A DNA stretch of 64,000 nt from Chitinophaga jiangningensis (GTDB lineage: Bacteria; Bacteroidota; Bacteroidia; Chitinophagales; Chitinophagaceae), in NCBI RefSeq assembly GCF_900142605.1, contig NZ_FRBL01000004.1:124001-188000 (forward strand), written 5' to 3'. Below, piece after piece: positions 26,965-35,765 of this stretch. Numbering within the stretch: position 1 is the stretch's first letter; every line of letters begins with the position of its first letter. The notes under the pieces are model-generated. The model saw only the letters and a list, made by a program, of their open reading frames with translations, was not told the DNA's origin and ran no database searches. A program made the translations under genes and the position numbers.

Positions 26965-28800
26965 TTACCATCCGGGGTTTTGGCCATCCCAGCCTTCACC
27001 GCCGAGATAACTCTTACTCACTTCAGCATACGGGAACGGGATGTAATAGTATTTCATCGGGAAGCGGCGCTGCATCAGCACTACCTTTTCCCAGTTACGG
27101 AGTATTACATTGTTTACTTTATTACCCGTGGTGGCAATACCATGCAGGAGGAGGTTGCCTTTTATATGTGCTTCCAGCCAGCGGTTCAGGTCATTGTAAC
27201 GCTGACCTTCGTAGGCCAGTTCCACTGCGCGCTCATTGTGTATAGCGGTGCGGAAGGCATCCTGACTACCCGGGTGTTTATCCGGCATACCTGCTCTTTT
27301 TCTTATTTCGTTGAGATAGAAATCCGTCTCTGCACCGGGGCCCTGGTATTCGTTCAGTGCTTCGGCATAGTTGAGGTAAAACTCTCCTAAACGGAAGATG
27401 ATCCAGGCGAAGTGCTTTGAGTCGTTACCATTACCGGTGGCTAGGTGCTCCACAAACTTGTAGGTTTCAAAGGCATAGCCATCAGGTCCCACATCGCTGC
27501 TGGAGAGGTTGCCGGCGGTAACACCCGGACCTGCCTTGTAATAGTTGAGGATACCGGCTCTACCACTGTTATACAGCATTCCGTCATAGGCAAAGGTTTG
27601 ATAAAAGCGCGGGTCGAGGTTCCAGGCTTTTACGTCCACTGGCAGGTCAGTACCGGATTCCGCGAATTTAAACGGCGTACCATCGCGTTTTTCGTAGAGC
27701 TCCATGAATTCTACCGGCGGGTTATTTTTTACGCCCCATGCCTGCATCAGCAGTTTGGCAGAGAGGTACTGGCTCCAGTCGAAACCTGCGCTGGAACTGG
27801 CCTGTGCGTAGGTGTTCACAAACAGCAGCTCCTGGTTGGCATAGCGGCTATACATCAACTGGTAGTTGCCGTAGGTGTCGTAACTATTACCGGTAGACAC
27901 AGGATTGCTGTTAGGGCCGTACATCAGTGCATGGCCGGCGGCAGCGGCGGCATCAATCACTGCTTTACTGGCTTTGGCAGCGGTGTTCCAGCGTTCTTTA
28001 TCGTAAGTGGGATAAGCCAGCACGGAATCGCGTCCGTCATTAAAGCGGATCTGGTTAGCGATAGATGCCATGGAAGCCGGTGTATTATAGATAGGACTGG
28101 CGGCATACAGCAGCACCCTGGCTTTCAGCGCCAGCGCGGCAATGGCAGTGGCACGGCCAAAATCCACCGATGCCCTGGTAGGCGGCATCAGCGAAGCTGC
28201 TTCATCACACCATTTTACGATGCTATCCACGGTGGCCTGTAAGGAGCTGCGCTTCACCATCATGTTCTCGCTATTGAGCACCTGGCCCACTACGGGGATG
28301 CCACCGTATAGGCGAAACAGTTCGTAGTGCTGCATAGCGCGACAAAACACCGCCTGGCCCTTCACGTCTTTTTTCCATTCGTCCGTAGCATCTGTCACCA
28401 TATCTATATTGCGGTATACCAGGTTTGCCTGGCGGATACCTTTGTAGTGATTGGTGAAACTGGGGTCAATGCTGGCGGAGGGCGACATATTACCACCATT
28501 ATAGGGGCCGGCGTTGATGGTAGCGCAAGCCCAGTTATAACCCGGGTATACAATATATAAGGCGTCGGTGATAATTTCCGGGCGCGAGTTGCCGGGGTCA
28601 TTACCAGGGAAGCCGCTTTTGATACAGAGGTTGTACATCTGAGCTACTGCATACTGAGCCTGGTTCATAGTGTGGAAAATGGTATCCACCGTCACGGTTC
28701 CTCCTTTTGGTTTCTCGAGGAAGTCGCGCTTACAGCTGCTCATTTGCATGCCACCTATGCAGCAGGCAATCATCAGCATCAGTATATATAATCTTTTCAT
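26965..28800 (-). CDS. SusD/RagB-family outer-membrane lipoprotein 2
   Basis: 611 residues. The lipobox is MSSC at residue 23, followed by KRDFLEKPKGGTVTVDT. SusD features are HYKGIRQANLVYRN, AQAVFCRAMQHYELFRLYGG-type helices, FYLNEIRKRAGMPDKHP and ERAVELAYEGQRYNDLNRW, with a C-terminal PFPYAEVSKSYLGG. It forms the surface lid of SusC 2, whose stop is 18 bases upstream. Divergence from SusD 1 is large, so the two pairs probably take different ligands, or different parts of one ligand. Second gene of the operon. Confidence 0.95.
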   Translation of the reverse strand: MKRLYILMLMIACCIGGMQMSSCKRDFLEKPKGGTVTVDTIFHTMNQAQYAVAQMYNLCIKSGFPGNDPGNSRPEIITDALYIVYPGYNWACATINAGPYNGGNMSPSASIDPSFTNHYKGIRQANLVYRNIDMVTDATDEWKKDVKGQAVFCRAMQHYELFRLYGGIPVVGQVLNSENMMVKRSSLQATVDSIVKWCDEAASLMPPTRASVDFGRATAIAALALKARVLLYAASPIYNTPASMASIANQIRFNDGRDSVLAYPTYDKERWNTAAKASKAVIDAAAAAGHALMYGPNSNPVSTGNSYDTYGNYQLMYSRYANQELLFVNTYAQASSSAGFDWSQYLSAKLLMQAWGVKNNPPVEFMELYEKRDGTPFKFAESGTDLPVDVKAWNLDPRFYQTFAYDGMLYNSGRAGILNYYKAGPGVTAGNLSSSDVGPDGYAFETYKFVEHLATGNGNDSKHFAWIIFRLGEFYLNYAEALNEYQGPGAETDFYLNEIRKRAGMPDKHPGSQDAFRTAIHNERAVELAYEGQRYNDLNRWLEAHIKGNLLLHGIATTGNKVNNVILRNWEKVVLMQRRFPMKYYYIPFPYAEVSKSYLGGEGWDGQNPGW

Positions 28801-28818
28801 ACTAGTGATCTTTACGAA

Positions 28819-31800
28819 TTAGAAATTCACGTTTAAACCCAGGTTGTAGGTACGTGTGATGGGATACCCGATGTAGTTGAGGTTTTCAGGATCACCCCAG
28901 ATAGGTTTCGGGCACCAGGTAGCCAGGTTGTTACCGTTGGCATAAATGCGTGCGGAGCCGATGCCGATTCTTCTGAGCAGGCCTGCCCTGAGGGTGTATC
29001 CTATCTCCATATTTTTCAAACGGGTATAGGAAGTATTGATCAGGAAGAAGGTATTGGCTGCACCGGACATATTGTAACCGGCAATTGGGAAGTCGATCTT
29101 TTCTCCGTTTTTGTAGCGCTCTTCGGTGAAGCGGTTCATATCCACGTCAAACAGGGATTCCTGTTTATTGAAGTGCAGCTGGTTTTGCATGGCATACCTG
29201 GCCGTGCCGGATACACCCTGGAAGAGTACAGAGAAATCGAAGCCCTGGTAGCTAAAGCCCAATGAGATACCATAGGTCACTTTAGGGATGCTGGTATTGC
29301 CTGAGCGCACAAAATCCTTTTCATCAATTTTCCCATCTTCATTATAATCTACCAGCCGGATCTCACCGGGTTGCAGTGGTACACCGCCGTAGCCGAGGTC
29401 TTTCTGATACACCGTTTTGCCGTCCGCGTTAGTATAGGATTTACCCAGTTTATTGACTGCGGCCACAGGTTCCGACAGGATAGGGTTGCCGCTGCCATCC
29501 AGTTTATAGAGGTCCGCCCAGGAGGTATATAGTCCGCTGGACTGCAGCCAGGAGCCTTGTCCGATGGGGCGGCCGGTAGCGGCCTGGTATTCGAGGCCGG
29601 GGATGATGGCTTCGTCCCGGAAGAGGATTTCATTTTGTGTGTTGGAGATGTTGCCTTTGATCCAGTAGGTAAACTTGCTGCCTATACGATCATTGTAGCC
29701 AATTTCCACCTCATTACCCCAGTTCCTTACGGAGCCCAGGTTGTAAGCTGGCAGTGTGGCGGCAAGTACACCAGGTACGGTACCTTTATAGGAAAGGATG
29801 TCCACCCGTTTTTCGTTGTAGTGATCGTAGGTAACGGAGAGCTTATCATGGAAGAAGCGGGCTTCAAAACCGATGTTGCCTTTGGTGGAAGTTTCCCAGG
29901 TAACGTTAGGGTTACCGAGTGTAGCTTCGCCGGCGCCCTGGATCACGTTACGATCCGTGAGCGTACCGAAGGCATAGCTGCCTGTATATTCCCAAGCATC
30001 CGGCAGGTAGAGGTAGCGGGCCTGGGTATTGGTATTAGGGATGGTGATTTTATCGTTACCTACTTTACCCAATGATCCTCTGATTTTGAGATAGGTGAGG
30101 ATTTCATTTCTTGGGAAAAAGTTTTCGTTGGTAACAACCCATCCTGCGGAAACTGCCGGCAGGAAGCCGTAGCGCTGTCCGTCAGGGAAGTTTTCCGAAC
30201 CGTTATACCCCATGTTAAACTCTGCCAGGTAACGGCCTGCGTAGCCATAGGTTACTCTGCCGGCGAGGCCGAGGTAGGCGTGTGGCAGGTCGGGCACCAG
30301 GTTAGGGTCATGCAGTTTTTCGGTGTTACCGAGCAACAGCCCCGTCACCGCATGTTTACCGAAGGTGCGATTATAGTTAATGGAGAGCTCCGTATAAATC
30401 TTGCGCCATTTACCATTGTACCAGTCGCTCCACCTTTCATTAGGGCGGATATCATTGACGCGGTAAATGATCGGGTCCAGCTTATCGCCATTAGGGTTAG
30501 GCCTGAAGTTGTAGAGTACAGGGTAGGCTTTACCACCGGTGCGACTGGAGAAGTAGCTATCATAGGCTCCACGGGCATTTACGGATAAACCGGGCGTGAT
30601 GAAGTCCAGTTTATAGGCCAGCTTGAGGGTGGAGTTGAGCGTACTGTTGTTGGTAATGTTGTAGTTATTGGAGTTGGCGATGGCATACAACGGGTTGGTT
30701 TGATCGTTGGTGCTTTGTGTGTAAGGGATGAGGAATTTCCCATCGATGATGCCCGGAGAGGCCATCGGGGAAGACCACAGTACCCTTTTTTCCCAGATAT
30801 ATGCGTCGTTGTCCATCCCGGTGATGGTCACATATTGTGTACCGAGGTCCAGGGAGATTTTAAAGTCCTTGTTGACATCGAAGTCGAAATTGCCGCGCAG
30901 GTTATACCGGTTCTTTTTAAACTGCATTTCATTGGAAAAGGGCATGTAATCGGTATTGAACATACCGCCCTGGTTGAGGTATCCAAAGGAAACGAAATAC
31001 TTGACTGAATTTGTACCGCCGGTAATATTTGTGTTGACCTGGTTCTGCGGGGCATACTTATTAAATATCTGGCTTTTCCAGTCTACATCCGGGTGGAAGT
31101 ACGGATCATAGTAGGGATTCGCTTTGCCATCGATTGTAGGCGTATGCGCATTTTGGTAATACTTGAGATCTTCCGGAGAAAAATAGGTATTCGCTTCTTT
31201 TACCCAGTTGGCATCTCTTTTTTTGACGAAGTCGTCCCATGTTTTGATATCCGCATCTTTGGCGTGGTTGACCCAATAGTTCTGGAACGACTGCTCATTT
31301 TTAAGGGTGGCATAGTCGTAGGCACCAACGAAATCGGGCATGGCGGCGAAGTTGCTGACAGCCGTTTGCGCGGAGGCGCTGATTTTAGGGGCGCCGGACT
31401 TACCACGTTTGGTGGTAATGAGGATAACGCCGTTGGCACCACGCACCCCGTATACGGCGGTGGCGGAGGCATCTTTGAGGATGCTGAGCGTTTCGATTTC
31501 ATTTGGATCGATATCGTTATAGGACTCGCGGGCGACGCCGTCCACCATTACGAGTGGGGCGGTATTACCGGTATAGGTACCTACCCCGCGTACGTAGAGG
31601 GTGGTAGCATCGGCGCCGGGCTTACCGCTGGTTTGCACGGCGGTGAGGCCGGAGAGTCGCCCTGCGAGGGCATTACTGATATTGGCTACTGGCGATTGCA
31701 CCAGTTCTTTGGAGGAGATGGTGGAGATGGCAGCAGTAACGGACTCTTTTTTCTGCTGGCCATAGCCTACCACTACTACGTCGGTAAGGCCGGTTGTTGC

Positions 31801-32103
31801 CGGGAAGAGTGTAATATTAAAGTTAGAGTTAGCAGCAAGGCTTACGGCCTCGCGATTGTATCCTATGAAAGTGATGATCAGAGAATCAGGGGTACCGGAG
31901 GCGCTGAAGGAGAAATGTCCTTTACTGTCGGTGGTGGCGCCGAGGTTGGAGTTCCTGATTTTAACGGTTACGCCTTGCAGGGGCGTGTTCTTTTCATCCT
32001 TTACACTACCGCTGATAATTCGGGATTGTGCTTTGACCTGCGAAGCGGTAGAACTTAATAGGAATAGAGATAGCAGGCACTGTAGAGTGTTTACGTGTCG
32101 CAT
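28819..32103 (-). CDS. SusC/RagA-family TonB-dependent transporter 2
   Basis: 1094 residues, full-length family architecture. Signal peptide, then a carboxypeptidase-regulatory-like domain at about residues 29-95 (ISGSVKDEKNTPLQG, TDSKGHFSFSASG), the TonB-box/linker VVVVGYGQQKKESVTAAIS, the plug (ALAGRLSGLTAVQTSGKPG, LYVRGVGTYTG, LSILKDASATAVYGVRGANG) and a beta barrel ending in TYNLGLNVNF. First gene of the susC-susD-susC-susD operon; start codon follows a 640-bp non-coding leader/promoter region. No ECF sigma/anti-sigma, hybrid two-component or hydrolase gene is adjacent. Confidence 0.96.
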   Translation of the reverse strand: MRHVNTLQCLLSLFLLSSTASQVKAQSRIISGSVKDEKNTPLQGVTVKIRNSNLGATTDSKGHFSFSASGTPDSLIITFIGYNREAVSLAANSNFNITLFPATTGLTDVVVVGYGQQKKESVTAAISTISSKELVQSPVANISNALAGRLSGLTAVQTSGKPGADATTLYVRGVGTYTGNTAPLVMVDGVARESYNDIDPNEIETLSILKDASATAVYGVRGANGVILITTKRGKSGAPKISASAQTAVSNFAAMPDFVGAYDYATLKNEQSFQNYWVNHAKDADIKTWDDFVKKRDANWVKEANTYFSPEDLKYYQNAHTPTIDGKANPYYDPYFHPDVDWKSQIFNKYAPQNQVNTNITGGTNSVKYFVSFGYLNQGGMFNTDYMPFSNEMQFKKNRYNLRGNFDFDVNKDFKISLDLGTQYVTITGMDNDAYIWEKRVLWSSPMASPGIIDGKFLIPYTQSTNDQTNPLYAIANSNNYNITNNSTLNSTLKLAYKLDFITPGLSVNARGAYDSYFSSRTGGKAYPVLYNFRPNPNGDKLDPIIYRVNDIRPNERWSDWYNGKWRKIYTELSINYNRTFGKHAVTGLLLGNTEKLHDPNLVPDLPHAYLGLAGRVTYGYAGRYLAEFNMGYNGSENFPDGQRYGFLPAVSAGWVVTNENFFPRNEILTYLKIRGSLGKVGNDKITIPNTNTQARYLYLPDAWEYTGSYAFGTLTDRNVIQGAGEATLGNPNVTWETSTKGNIGFEARFFHDKLSVTYDHYNEKRVDILSYKGTVPGVLAATLPAYNLGSVRNWGNEVEIGYNDRIGSKFTYWIKGNISNTQNEILFRDEAIIPGLEYQAATGRPIGQGSWLQSSGLYTSWADLYKLDGSGNPILSEPVAAVNKLGKSYTNADGKTVYQKDLGYGGVPLQPGEIRLVDYNEDGKIDEKDFVRSGNTSIPKVTYGISLGFSYQGFDFSVLFQGVSGTARYAMQNQLHFNKQESLFDVDMNRFTEERYKNGEKIDFPIAGYNMSGAANTFFLINTSYTRLKNMEIGYTLRAGLLRRIGIGSARIYANGNNLATWCPKPIWGDPENLNYIGYPITRTYNLGLNVNF

Positions 32104-32745
32104 ACAGTTTACGCTGTAAATTTTGGCTGACTTAATAATGGAATTTCTTAGACGTGACTTTTTACGATAATCCCCTGCTAGGAAGAATTAATCGAAAAAA
32201 CCGACGCGACAGATAAACGGAAAGCACTTACGTGAGGTAAGAGAATCACCTTTGTCACAACGTGGATTTGATTTTGGTTCAATAAAAAAACAGCTCCTTA
32301 CTGGGAAGGAAATGTCGAGCGTGTTTTTTTGGGTGACTCTCAGGCTGCTAATATAACATGCTTTTTTGAGAATTTATAATTATACCGGGGAGATTTATAA
32401 ATTTCTCCGAAACGCGGTTGCAGCCATAAAAGATTTTGCTAAATCAATTTTGTAAGGATTGCTAAGAAAAGCCTCCCATAAAAGATGGGAGGCATAGTTT
32501 CCAGTTTTGCTTATGAGAATAGAAATATATTTCAATATTACTTTTAATCCCTTTGAAATGCAAGCAGGAACTGAAGAAAACAAAAAAAACCTTTTGAAGG
32601 AGTCCTGCAGACCTAGTTAGATGAAGGGGTTATCCGTAAATTTAACTATTATAACGTAACTTATTAATAACTTTCTTACTTATCAAGCTATATTATAAAT
32701 AACCTGATAAAACTGTCCGGCAATTAAAATGTTTATCTTATAACT
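32104..32745. other. 642-bp gap upstream of the SusCD operon
   Basis: AT-rich and without a coding frame longer than about 60 codons on either strand. It must carry the divergent promoters of the susC operon (minus) and the acetyltransferase (plus). I find no exact TTTG-N19-21-TAnnTTTG match. A strong minus-strand terminator hairpin lies inside at 32465-32493, about 360 bases before the susC start, so a leader RNA or small RNA is possible. Confidence 0.55.
32465..32493 (-). terminator. Minus-strand terminator hairpin inside the susC upstream region
   Basis: The arms GCCTCCCAT/ATGGGAGGC (9 bp) with a 5-base loop are followed on the minus strand by TTTTCTTAGC. No minus-strand gene ends here, so it is either the end of a small RNA or an attenuator before susC. 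Confidence 0.5.
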
Positions 32746-33267
32746 ATGAATTTTAATACTGATACCTATCGGCTGCAGCTAAAAAATCTCACGCTACACC
32801 ATGCCCCTTTTATTTTGGAGTTACTCAATACAGAAGGGTGGAAAACGTTTATTGGTGAACGTTATATACATACTATCCTGGATGCCAGGGCATATATTCA
32901 GCGGATCAATGGTAATCCGGATATTGATTACTACGTGGTTTACCTGAAAGACACGGCATCCCCCATTGGGATGATCAGCCTTATCCAGCGTACTTATTTA
33001 CCTTACAGAGATATTGGTTACGCCTTTCTTCCCAGGTATACCGGGAACGGCTATGCCCTGGAGGCTGCCAAATGCGTCATGGATGGACTCATCGCACATA
33101 CGAAACAGCCGGTGCTGTATGCCACGACATTTCCACATAACGTTTCGTCTATACGATTACTGGATAAGCTGGGGCTGAAGTTAAAACAGGAGCTCCAACG
33201 GGAGCATGAGGAGAAGTTGCTGTTGTACGAGGTGGACCTGGATGCGCTCAGGCAGCAGCAAAAATAA
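32746..33267 (+). CDS. GNAT-family N-acetyltransferase (RimJ/RimL type)
   Basis: 173 residues. The start YRLQLKNLTLHHAPFILELLNTEGW is the typical opening of the RimJ/RimL/Acetyltransf_3 branch. The acetyl-CoA loop region is GYAFLPRYTGNGYALEAAK and the later HNVSSIRLLDKLGLKL matches the conserved NxxSxxxxEKxGF segment. It transfers an acetyl group to an amine, possibly a ribosomal protein N-terminus or a small molecule. Cytoplasmic. It is monocistronic; a repeat array follows. Confidence 0.85.
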   Translation: MNFNTDTYRLQLKNLTLHHAPFILELLNTEGWKTFIGERYIHTILDARAYIQRINGNPDIDYYVVYLKDTASPIGMISLIQRTYLPYRDIGYAFLPRYTGNGYALEAAKCVMDGLIAHTKQPVLYATTFPHNVSSIRLLDKLGLKLKQELQREHEEKLLLYEVDLDALRQQQK

Positions 33268-33344
33268 AAGCCCGACCTTTTGTTTTGTGGTTTTGCTCGC
33301 AAAGAGGCATAAGATTTTTAAGCTCGCAAAGAATTATTTCTTTT

Positions 33345-33610
33345 AAGGTGCCTTCGGCACCAGGGGAGCGACCTTTTTTTCTCGCAAAGCAGCAAAGCAG
33401 GTAAGCAGCTAAGGATTATGTTTTGTTGGTTAAGAGCAAAACTTATTGGAACAAAACGCAGGCCTTTGCTGCTTATGCCCCTTATGCCCCTTTGCGAGAA
33501 AATAAGATCGCAAGGGCCGAAGGCCCAATTATAACCCAGGTCTTTGCGAGCTTATGCCCCTTATGCCCCTTTGCGAGAAAATAAGATCGCAAGGGCCGAA
33601 GGCCCAATTA
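33345..33610. repeat. Inverted-repeat element built from ~85-bp units, copy 1
   Basis: Three units: one in plus orientation (33345-33428), two in minus orientation (33443-33531 and about 33532-33610). Each begins with a small hairpin (GGTGCC-TTC-GGCACC or GGGCC-GAA-GGCCC) followed by the words CTCGCAAAG, GCATAAGGGGCATAAGCAGC and CAGGCCT/TTTTGTT. The two minus units share 61 identical or nearly identical bases (33471-33531, 33550-33610; 79-bp period). The last unit supplies the stop codon of the DUF1080 gene. The stretch 33268-33344 holds degenerate pieces of the same unit and no gene. Confidence 0.8.
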
Positions 33611-34576
33611 CAACGCAGGCGTAATCACCACCTTGCGGAACTCAATCGGACCATGATCTCCCTGGAAATAAATCGGGCCGGGAGCACCTTCATCGCTGTC
33701 CAGCGCACCTCCGGTAATACCCGGAATCTCCTGGTTGGAGATAACAGTTTTACCATTCACCACCAGCGTCAGCATGCGGCCAACCAGGGTGATGTCGTAC
33801 GATTGCCACTGATCCGGACCTAAGGCATAGATTTCGCTTGGCGCCAGGAAACCGTAGATACCGCTGAATAATACGGAAGAGGGATGCGCACCTTTAGGGC
33901 TGTCCTCGATCTGTGTTTCATATCTGCCGCGGAGGTACACTCCGCTGTTGCTGCCCTTCTGGTACCTGAACTCTACGTGCAGTTTGAAATCGTTGAAGGT
34001 TTTTTCTGATACCAGGTTGGAACCGGATTTAGGACTGGTGAGCACACCGTCTTTCACGATCCACTGGTTTACTTTGCCGGTAGGCTTCCATCCGGTTAAG
34101 TCTTTACCGTTAAACAGATTTTCGGGTTTGCCCCACCTGGGCGCTTTTTCACGCACCAACAGCGGTGCTCTCACCCCTTTATAGCTATATTTTTTTCCTT
34201 CGCTGGTAGTGATGGTACCGGTAATGGTTTCATTAGCCACGGTGCCTTCGATCACAAAGTCCTGGTTACCACTCTCCCATTGAGGAGGAATGGTGAAGCT
34301 GAATTTACCGTTATCAAAATTTACTTTAGCCACCGGGCGGGCGCTGCCGCTGGTGCCTACAAAATACCCCACAAGGGTGCGGGTGCCGCTGAGCTTTACT
34401 TCCAGCCAGCTTGGCAGCTGCTTACCGTCCTCATCAACGGTAATGTCCCAACGACCAATCAGCTCTTTGCTGTCGGCCACCTGCAGCGTAGCTGCCGGTG
34501 CTACTGCTGCTGCACGGGAGGCTACTCCGGCAGTTAACAGGCAGCTCATTCCTAATAGTAACAAGTTCTTTCGCAT
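33608..34576 (-). CDS. Secreted DUF1080 (3-keto-disaccharide hydrolase) protein
   Basis: 322 residues with a signal peptide (MRKNLLLLGMSCLLTAGVASRAAA). Residues 30-135 are a beta domain (IGRWDITVDEDGKQLPSWLEV); residues 138-320 are the DUF1080 concanavalin-like domain with LFNGKDLTGWK, VKDGVLTSP, FNDFKLHVEFRY, NSGVYLRGRYETQIED and YFQGDHGPIEFRKV. DUF1080 proteins act on 3-keto-glycosides made by Gfo/Idh/MocA-type oxidases, and such an exported oxidase is at 14002, although not linked. The stop codon lies inside the repeat element. Divergent from the cupin gene. Confidence 0.88.
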   Translation of the reverse strand: MRKNLLLLGMSCLLTAGVASRAAAVAPAATLQVADSKELIGRWDITVDEDGKQLPSWLEVKLSGTRTLVGYFVGTSGSARPVAKVNFDNGKFSFTIPPQWESGNQDFVIEGTVANETITGTITTSEGKKYSYKGVRAPLLVREKAPRWGKPENLFNGKDLTGWKPTGKVNQWIVKDGVLTSPKSGSNLVSEKTFNDFKLHVEFRYQKGSNSGVYLRGRYETQIEDSPKGAHPSSVLFSGIYGFLAPSEIYALGPDQWQSYDITLVGRMLTLVVNGKTVISNQEIPGITGGALDSDEGAPGPIYFQGDHGPIEFRKVVITPAL

Positions 34577-34644
34577 ATGTTCCGATTATGGGCAGACAAG
34601 ATAATATATATTTAAATTAATTTTACCCAAAATGAAACACATCG

Positions 34645-34992
34645 ATGAGTAAGAAACCAGAAAGCCAGATCTTCCAGTTTGAACAGGAAATAGCATGGGA
34701 AAGCCCTTCCCCGGGCATTGAGCGCCAGATCTTTGGCTACGACGACCGCGTGATGCTTGTAAAAGTAAAATTCGAAAAAGGAGCTGTAGGCACCATGCAC
34801 CAACACCCACATACACAAGTCACCTACGTGGAAAGCGGCGCCTTTGAATTCACCATCGGCAACGAAACCCGAATTATCCGCGCCGGCGACGGCTGCTACA
34901 TGCCTTCCAATGTAATGCACGGCTGCACCTGCCTGGAAGCAGGAGTACTCATTGATACGTTTAGCCCTCACCGTGAGGACTTCCTCTCTTAA
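34645..34992 (+). CDS. Single-domain cupin protein
   Basis: 115 residues forming one cupin barrel. Motif 1 is GTMHQHPHTQVTYVESGAFEF, seen as residues 49-69 with H52, H54 and H56 as possible metal ligands, and motif 2 is AGDGCYMPSNVMHGCTC with a further His. Such small cupins bind metal and sugars or act as isomerases or sensors. It starts an operon: 11 bases separate it from the first nucleotidyltransferase and the second overlaps the first. Whether it serves those enzymes is unknown. Divergent from DUF1080 with a 68-base shared promoter region. Confidence 0.8.
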   Translation: MSKKPESQIFQFEQEIAWESPSPGIERQIFGYDDRVMLVKVKFEKGAVGTMHQHPHTQVTYVESGAFEFTIGNETRIIRAGDGCYMPSNVMHGCTCLEAGVLIDTFSPHREDFLS

Positions 34993-35003
34993 GCAGCAAG
35001 CAT

Positions 35004-35765
35004 ATGGAACCAACAATACAGCAGCAGCTCACCCACATCGAACAACAGGAAGGTGTCAGGATTGTGTTAGCGATTGAATCGGGGAGCCGCGCCTGGGGCT
35101 TTGCTTCGCCTGACAGCGATTATGATGTTCGCTTTTTATATATGCGCCCCGGCAGGGAATACCTCAGCATCCGCGATCGCAAAGATGTAATAGAACTACC
35201 GGTGGATGAAGTACTTGATATAAACGGATGGGATATACGAAAGGCCCTGCAACTCTTTTTAAAATCCAACAGCCCTTTATACGAGTGGCTGCAGTCGCCG
35301 ATTATATATAGAGAAGATACCGGTTTTGCGGCCGAACTCCGCGGCCTGATGAACGAGTACTATTCACATCGCTCGGGGTGTCATCACTACTTCTCTATGG
35401 CACGGAACACCTTTGAACAAAGCCTGCAATCGCCGGAAGTGAAGCTAAAAAAGTACTTCTATGCCCTGCGGCCACTGCTGGCAGGACTATGGATCCTTGA
35501 TAAGCAAACAGTTCCGCCCATGGTGTTTTCTACCCTGCGCACACTCATTACAGATCCGGAATGGCACCAGGCAGTAGATGCCCTGCTGCTCCGCAAGCAA
35601 TCCGCCGATGAAAAAACGCTGGTAGCTCCTGTTCCGTACCTGCAACAGTGGATAGCGACCCAACTCGCGGAGGGTTTAGAAAGGGCCAATAACATCTCCC
35701 CAGTACAACATACCACCGCACAACTCGACGAAATTTTCAGAAAGTATATCAGCCATGACCTTTGA
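35004..35765 (+). CDS. RlaP/YcgL-type nucleotidyltransferase 1 (pol-beta superfamily)
   Basis: 253 residues. The nucleotidyltransferase signature is AIESGSRAWGFASPDSDYDV: G27-S28 then D39-x-D41, the usual GS...DxD metal site. The rest (NSPLYEWLQSPIIY, YYSHRSGCHHYFSMARNTF, LKKYFYALRPLLAGLWI) matches the COG3541/PF10127 family, proposed by comparative genomics to act in RNA repair. The substrate is unproven. It follows the cupin by 11 bases and overlaps the next gene by 11 bases, so the three are cotranscribed and the two transferases probably work together. Confidence 0.8.
   Translation: MEPTIQQQLTHIEQQEGVRIVLAIESGSRAWGFASPDSDYDVRFLYMRPGREYLSIRDRKDVIELPVDEVLDINGWDIRKALQLFLKSNSPLYEWLQSPIIYREDTGFAAELRGLMNEYYSHRSGCHHYFSMARNTFEQSLQSPEVKLKKYFYALRPLLAGLWILDKQTVPPMVFSTLRTLITDPEWHQAVDALLLRKQSADEKTLVAPVPYLQQWIATQLAEGLERANNISPVQHTTAQLDEIFRKYISHDL

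Noticed and set aside
26953..27390. Long plus-strand frame inside susD 2, one of many long antisense frames
   Set aside because: It mirrors the codon pattern of the real minus-strand gene; no start context, no recognisable product.
33471..33610. Direct repeats with a 79-bp period, CRISPR-like at first sight
   Set aside because: Only two copies, the repeat is longer than the interval, and each holds a hairpin and word repeats related to the 39-kb element; no cas genes.
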